Below, piece after piece: positions 5,896 to 8,323 of a DNA stretch of 8,323 nucleotides. A program made the position numbers and the translations under genes. Position 1 is the first letter of the stretch. Each line of letters begins with the position of its first letter. The stretch comes from Thermofilaceae archaeon (GTDB lineage Archaea; Thermoproteota; Thermoprotei; Thermofilales; Thermofilaceae), in the NCBI GenBank assembly GCA_027027675.1, contig JALVKT010000154.1, positions 1 through 8,323 of the forward strand, written 5' to 3'. The notes beneath the pieces were generated by a model. That model worked only from the letters and a program-made list of their open reading frames with translations. It was not told the DNA's origin and did no database searches.

Positions 5896-7457
5896 AGCAT
5901 CTCACGTATCAGGGGGCGGGGCTGGCTCCTTATCCACTCCACGTCCTGCGTGAAGAGGAGGCGTATATCGTCTATGCCCATCACGGTCATCGCTATCCTG
6001 TCAACCCCTATGCCCCACGCAGCAACGTTGAAGCCCTTGAGCCCCAGCGGCTCTATAACCTCGGGCCTGAACATCCCTCCGGGGAAGACCTCTATCCACC
6101 CGAGGTGCGGGTGCTTTATGAAGCCCTCCACGCTCGGCTCTGTGAAGGGGAAGTAGGCCGGCTTCACCTTCACCTCGCCGAGGCCGAGCCTCCTGGCCAT
6201 TTCCCTGAAGAAGCCTAGCAGGTGCCTGAAGGTTACGTGGCGCCCAACGATTATCCCTTCTAGCTGGTAGAACTCCATGCTGTGCTTTGCGTCGAGGTTT
6301 TCTGGGCGGAAAACCCTGTCCAGGGAGAAGCACATGTACTCGCCGGGGCCCCGGCTGTATATGGTTCTCATGGAGACGGCCGTGGTCTGAGTCCTAAGTA
6401 CCAGTCTTAGGGCCCTCTCGGGGTCCCACTCGTAGCCCCAGCCCCTGGAGCCTGTGAGCCAGCCGTCCCTGTGGGTGCGCGCCACCCTCTCCATGTACTC
6501 GGCGTCGCTGAAGCGGCCCCTGGGCCTTCCCTTGACGAAGTAGGTGTCATGTATCTCCCGCGCCGGGTGGTCCTGCGCCTGGAAGAGAGCGTCGAAGTTC
6601 CAGAGCTCCAGCTCGACGTGGGGGCCCTTCATCTCCTCGAAGCCCATGGATACTAGGATCTCCCTTATCCAGTCGAGGAACTCGAGGTAGGGGTGCTTCC
6701 TCCCATAGCTGGGTGTGGGCGGCTCGACTGAGAGGTCGAAGGGCTTAAAGTATGCCTCCCTCCACGCCCCGCTCTCTATGTCCTCGGGTGTAAGCGTCGT
6801 TATGACCCGGCCTACCTTTATCATCCCCCTCTCTTCGAGGAAGCGCAGCGTGTCCGTGGGTGAGAGGAGGAGTTCGGCTCTTTCCCTCCGGATGACGAGC
6901 TTCCTCCTCCTGAGCTCTGAGAGGACCTTCTCATCCACGGGCTTCCCGCTTTTGAGCCGGCGCAGCGCCTCAGCGGTCTTTGACACGGCTTCTCTAGCCT
7001 TTTCGGGGCTGCCCAGCACTATCCCCTCCGGGGTAAACTTTAGGGCGCCTGTCCTGGCCAGTTGAGAGACGCCTATAGACGCCTCCTTGGGGGAAAGCCT
7101 TACTCCGAGCCTCTCCGCCTCTGAGGAGAGCTCCTCCCGTTTCACCGGGCGGCCCGCCTTTTCGAGGACCATGAGAACACGGGCCTCTGGAAGCCCGGAC
7201 TCGAGGTACTTCTGGGCCTCGCCTGTTAGCTCATAGTATGCACGGCTGCGCTTCTCAACTCTGAGGAGGCCGCGCGCCCTGAGCTCCTCTATGTCGCGCA
7301 TAAGGTCTTCGCGCTTAACGTGGAGCCTTTCAGCGACCTCGTCCACCGAGGCGGCTCCCCTGAGAACCTCGTCGACGATCCTTTTTTGCCGGGGTGGAAG
7401 GTATACCGGGCCTAAAATTGGCGCTCCATATCCCCCTTCACCACTCAAGATGTTCAC
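5889..7457 (-). CDS. pheS: Phenylalanine--tRNA ligase alpha subunit, archaeal type
   Basis: The catalytic subunit of PheRS, forming Phe-adenylate and transferring Phe to tRNA-Phe. At 522 residues it matches archaeal PheS. Residues about 20-215 are the winged-helix-like N-terminal domains of archaeal/eukaryotic PheS (RQKRIVDEVLRG, DLMRDIEELRARGLLRVE, YYELTGEAQKYLESGLPE). The class II core follows: motif 1 at 253-273 (RKHPYLEFLDWIRE), the QDHPAREIHDTYF segment (295-307), RTQTTAVSMRTI (355-366), motif 2 RVFRPENLDAKHSMEFYQLEG (381-401), the Phe-pocket PFTEPSVEGF (437-446), and motif 3 WGIGVDRIAM (481-490). The N-terminal 20 residues are not family-conserved. GTG 7457 is the first start after an in-frame TAG; TTG 7448 is an alternative that suits the weak TATA position better. 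No ribosome site precedes either. This is the first gene of the operon pheS-pheT-HAD-methyltransferase. Confidence 0.96.
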   Translation of the reverse strand: MNILSGEGGYGAPILGPVYLPPRQKRIVDEVLRGAASVDEVAERLHVKREDLMRDIEELRARGLLRVEKRSRAYYELTGEAQKYLESGLPEARVLMVLEKAGRPVKREELSSEAERLGVRLSPKEASIGVSQLARTGALKFTPEGIVLGSPEKAREAVSKTAEALRRLKSGKPVDEKVLSELRRRKLVIRRERAELLLSPTDTLRFLEERGMIKVGRVITTLTPEDIESGAWREAYFKPFDLSVEPPTPSYGRKHPYLEFLDWIREILVSMGFEEMKGPHVELELWNFDALFQAQDHPAREIHDTYFVKGRPRGRFSDAEYMERVARTHRDGWLTGSRGWGYEWDPERALRLVLRTQTTAVSMRTIYSRGPGEYMCFSLDRVFRPENLDAKHSMEFYQLEGIIVGRHVTFRHLLGFFREMARRLGLGEVKVKPAYFPFTEPSVEGFIKHPHLGWIEVFPGGMFRPEVIEPLGLKGFNVAAWGIGVDRIAMTVMGIDDIRLLFTQDVEWIRSQPRPLIREMLR

Positions 7458-7574
7458 CGCGGCCTATTATTAGTTCCCTATGTGCCTGTGAGGCATGGAA
7501 CATAAAGCTAGTGTCACGGCGTGGCCGGTAGAAAGGGAAATGAGCCTGAAATGCATATGTCATAGCGGCGAGCC
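7458..7574. promoter_or_regulatory. Divergent intergenic region between pheS and sufS
   Basis: This 117-bp gap must hold both promoters. For pheS the best A/T element is CTAATAATAGG on the - strand (7473-7463); its centre predicts a start of transcription near 7443-7447, downstream of GTG 7457 but near TTG 7448. For sufS, candidates are ACATAAAG (7500-7507), giving a leader of about 45 nt, and TGCATATG (7552-7559), which lies only about 19 bp from the ATG. None is a strong match. I see no tRNA or terminator in the gap; a small inverted repeat is listed separately. Confidence 0.4.
7483..7495. repeat. Short inverted repeat in the pheS/sufS intergenic region
   Basis: TGCCT (7483-7487) and AGGCA (7491-7495) are perfect inverted arms around GTG; a G-T pair can extend the stem by one. 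It lies just upstream of the A/T-rich pheS element, where a regulator could bind, but 5-bp arms are common by chance. Confidence 0.35.
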
Positions 7575-8323
7575 ATGCTAGATCCCGCGTCTCTTAGGAG
7601 CGACTTTCCCGTGCTCTCATTGACATTCCGTGGCAAGAGGATAGCTTATCTCGACAACGCCGCCACGACGCAGAAGCCTAGAAGCGTGATCGAGGCTGTG
7701 AAGCGGTTCTACGAGAGCAGCTACGCGAACGTGGGCAGGGGTGTTTACCAGCTCTCCCTGGAGGCCACGCGTAGGTACGAAGAGGCCAGGCGTGTTGTAG
7801 CCAGGTTTATCGGCGCCAGGCCAGGTGAACTCGTGTTCACGCGGAACGCTACTGAGGGCATAAACATGGCTGCGTACAGCCTGCTGGCCTCCGGCCTCCT
7901 CGGCAGGGGCAAGAACATTGTCATAAGCGTGATGGAGCATCACAGCAACATGTTGCCCTGGGCCCGCGTGGCGGAGATTTCGGGCGCTGAGCTTCGCGTT
8001 GCCGGCGTGGATGATGAGGGCAGGCTTCTAATGGACGAGTTGGAGAGGCTCGTCGACGATTCAACGACGATCGTAGCTTTGACGCACGTGTCTAACGTCA
8101 CCGGTGTCGTGAACCCCGTGGAGGAGATTTGCCGCGTAGCCCATGAGCACGGTGCCCTCTGCCTGGTTGACGGGGCCCAGTCTGTGCCTCACATGCCCGT
8201 AGACGTGAAGCGGATTGACGCAGACTTTCTAGCGTTTTCCGGCCATAAAATGGTGGGCCCCATGGGGATAGGAGGCCTCTACATTAGAGGCGAGGTGATG
8301 GAGAGGCTTGTGCCACCGTTTAC
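7575..8323 (+). CDS. sufS: Cysteine desulfurase, SufS type (partial, cut by right edge)
   Basis: A PLP-dependent class V aminotransferase-fold enzyme that takes sulfur from cysteine (giving alanine and an enzyme persulfide) for Fe-S cluster assembly and possibly tRNA thiolation. 249 residues are present of about 400-410. Landmarks: IAYLDNAATTQKP (23-35), VGRGVYQLS (53-61), TRNATEGIN (89-97), VMEHHSNMLPW (119-129) with His122 over the cofactor, THVSNVTG (170-177), VDGAQSVPH (198-206) with Asp199 and Gln202, and FSGHKMVGPMGIGGLY (221-236) with His224 and the PLP lysine Lys225. The GHKMxGPxGxGxLY form is the group II (SufS/CsdA) type rather than IscS. The positions track E. coli SufS within about one residue, supporting ATG 7575. 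The sulfur-carrying Cys would lie beyond the window. No Shine-Dalgarno site precedes the ATG, so the mRNA may be leaderless. It diverges from pheS; its suf partners are not visible here. Confidence 0.93.
   Translation, partial: MLDPASLRSDFPVLSLTFRGKRIAYLDNAATTQKPRSVIEAVKRFYESSYANVGRGVYQLSLEATRRYEEARRVVARFIGARPGELVFTRNATEGINMAAYSLLASGLLGRGKNIVISVMEHHSNMLPWARVAEISGAELRVAGVDDEGRLLMDELERLVDDSTTIVALTHVSNVTGVVNPVEEICRVAHEHGALCLVDGAQSVPHMPVDVKRIDADFLAFSGHKMVGPMGIGGLYIRGEVMERLVPPF

Noticed and set aside
6342..6355. 14-bp perfect palindrome GCCGGGGCCCCGGC inside pheS
   Set aside because: A palindrome of this size made only of G and C is expected by chance in GC-rich DNA of this length, and it encodes the ordinary SRGPGE segment.
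7617..7943. 108-codon open frame on the - strand
   Set aside because: It is antisense to the cysteine desulfurase gene, whose motifs are unmistakable.
8010..8017. GATGATGA, resembling the C box of a C/D box guide RNA
   Set aside because: It encodes Asp-Asp-Glu in the cysteine desulfurase gene and I see no D' , C' or D box (CTGA) at suitable spacing.

Overview
The window looks like a compact, GC-rich genome segment from a thermophilic archaeon, most likely a member of the Thermoproteota (Crenarchaeota). The evidence is: archaeal-type PheS and PheT (PheS with long N-terminal winged-helix region, PheT of about 555 residues without a bacterial-style anticodon-binding extension), a TATA box placed for leaderless transcription, strong use of AGG for arginine, frequent GTG/TTG starts, and almost no intergenic DNA. 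I cannot name the genus.

Layout, left to right. (1) 1-644, + strand: the C-terminal half of a major facilitator superfamily transporter, cut by the window edge. (2) 630-1463, - strand: a complete aldo/keto reductase, overlapping the transporter tail to tail by 15 bp. (3) 1464-1534: a short divergent promoter region with one A/T-rich TATA element readable in both directions. (4) 1535-2968, + strand: an unusual three-part thymidylate synthase, with an MtrA-like N-terminal domain, a ThyA core with the catalytic Cys, and a C-terminal segment resembling the pterin-associated DUF4346. (5) 2965-7457, - strand: a four-gene operon transcribed as pheS-pheT-HAD hydrolase-SAM methyltransferase, in which every junction overlaps or nearly overlaps. 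Its last gene interlocks with the thymidylate synthase gene through a shared CTAG. (6) 7458-7574: the divergent pheS/sufS intergenic region with a small inverted repeat. (7) 7575-8323, + strand: the N-terminal two thirds of a SufS-type cysteine desulfurase, running off the right edge.

Functionally the window combines tRNA charging with phenylalanine (PheS2PheT2), dTMP synthesis, sulfur mobilisation for Fe-S clusters or tRNA thiolation, a redox enzyme and a transporter. The points that most merit a second look are the thymidylate synthase (fusion architecture, altered substrate-site residues, lost cobamide-ligating His in the MtrA-like domain), its shared promoter with the aldo/keto reductase, the co-operonic HAD protein lacking the usual second Asp of motif I, and a perfect 11-bp hairpin inside pheT. 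I found no CRISPR array, tRNA, rRNA, insertion sequence or integrase. I do not see a clearly undescribed defence or mobile system here.
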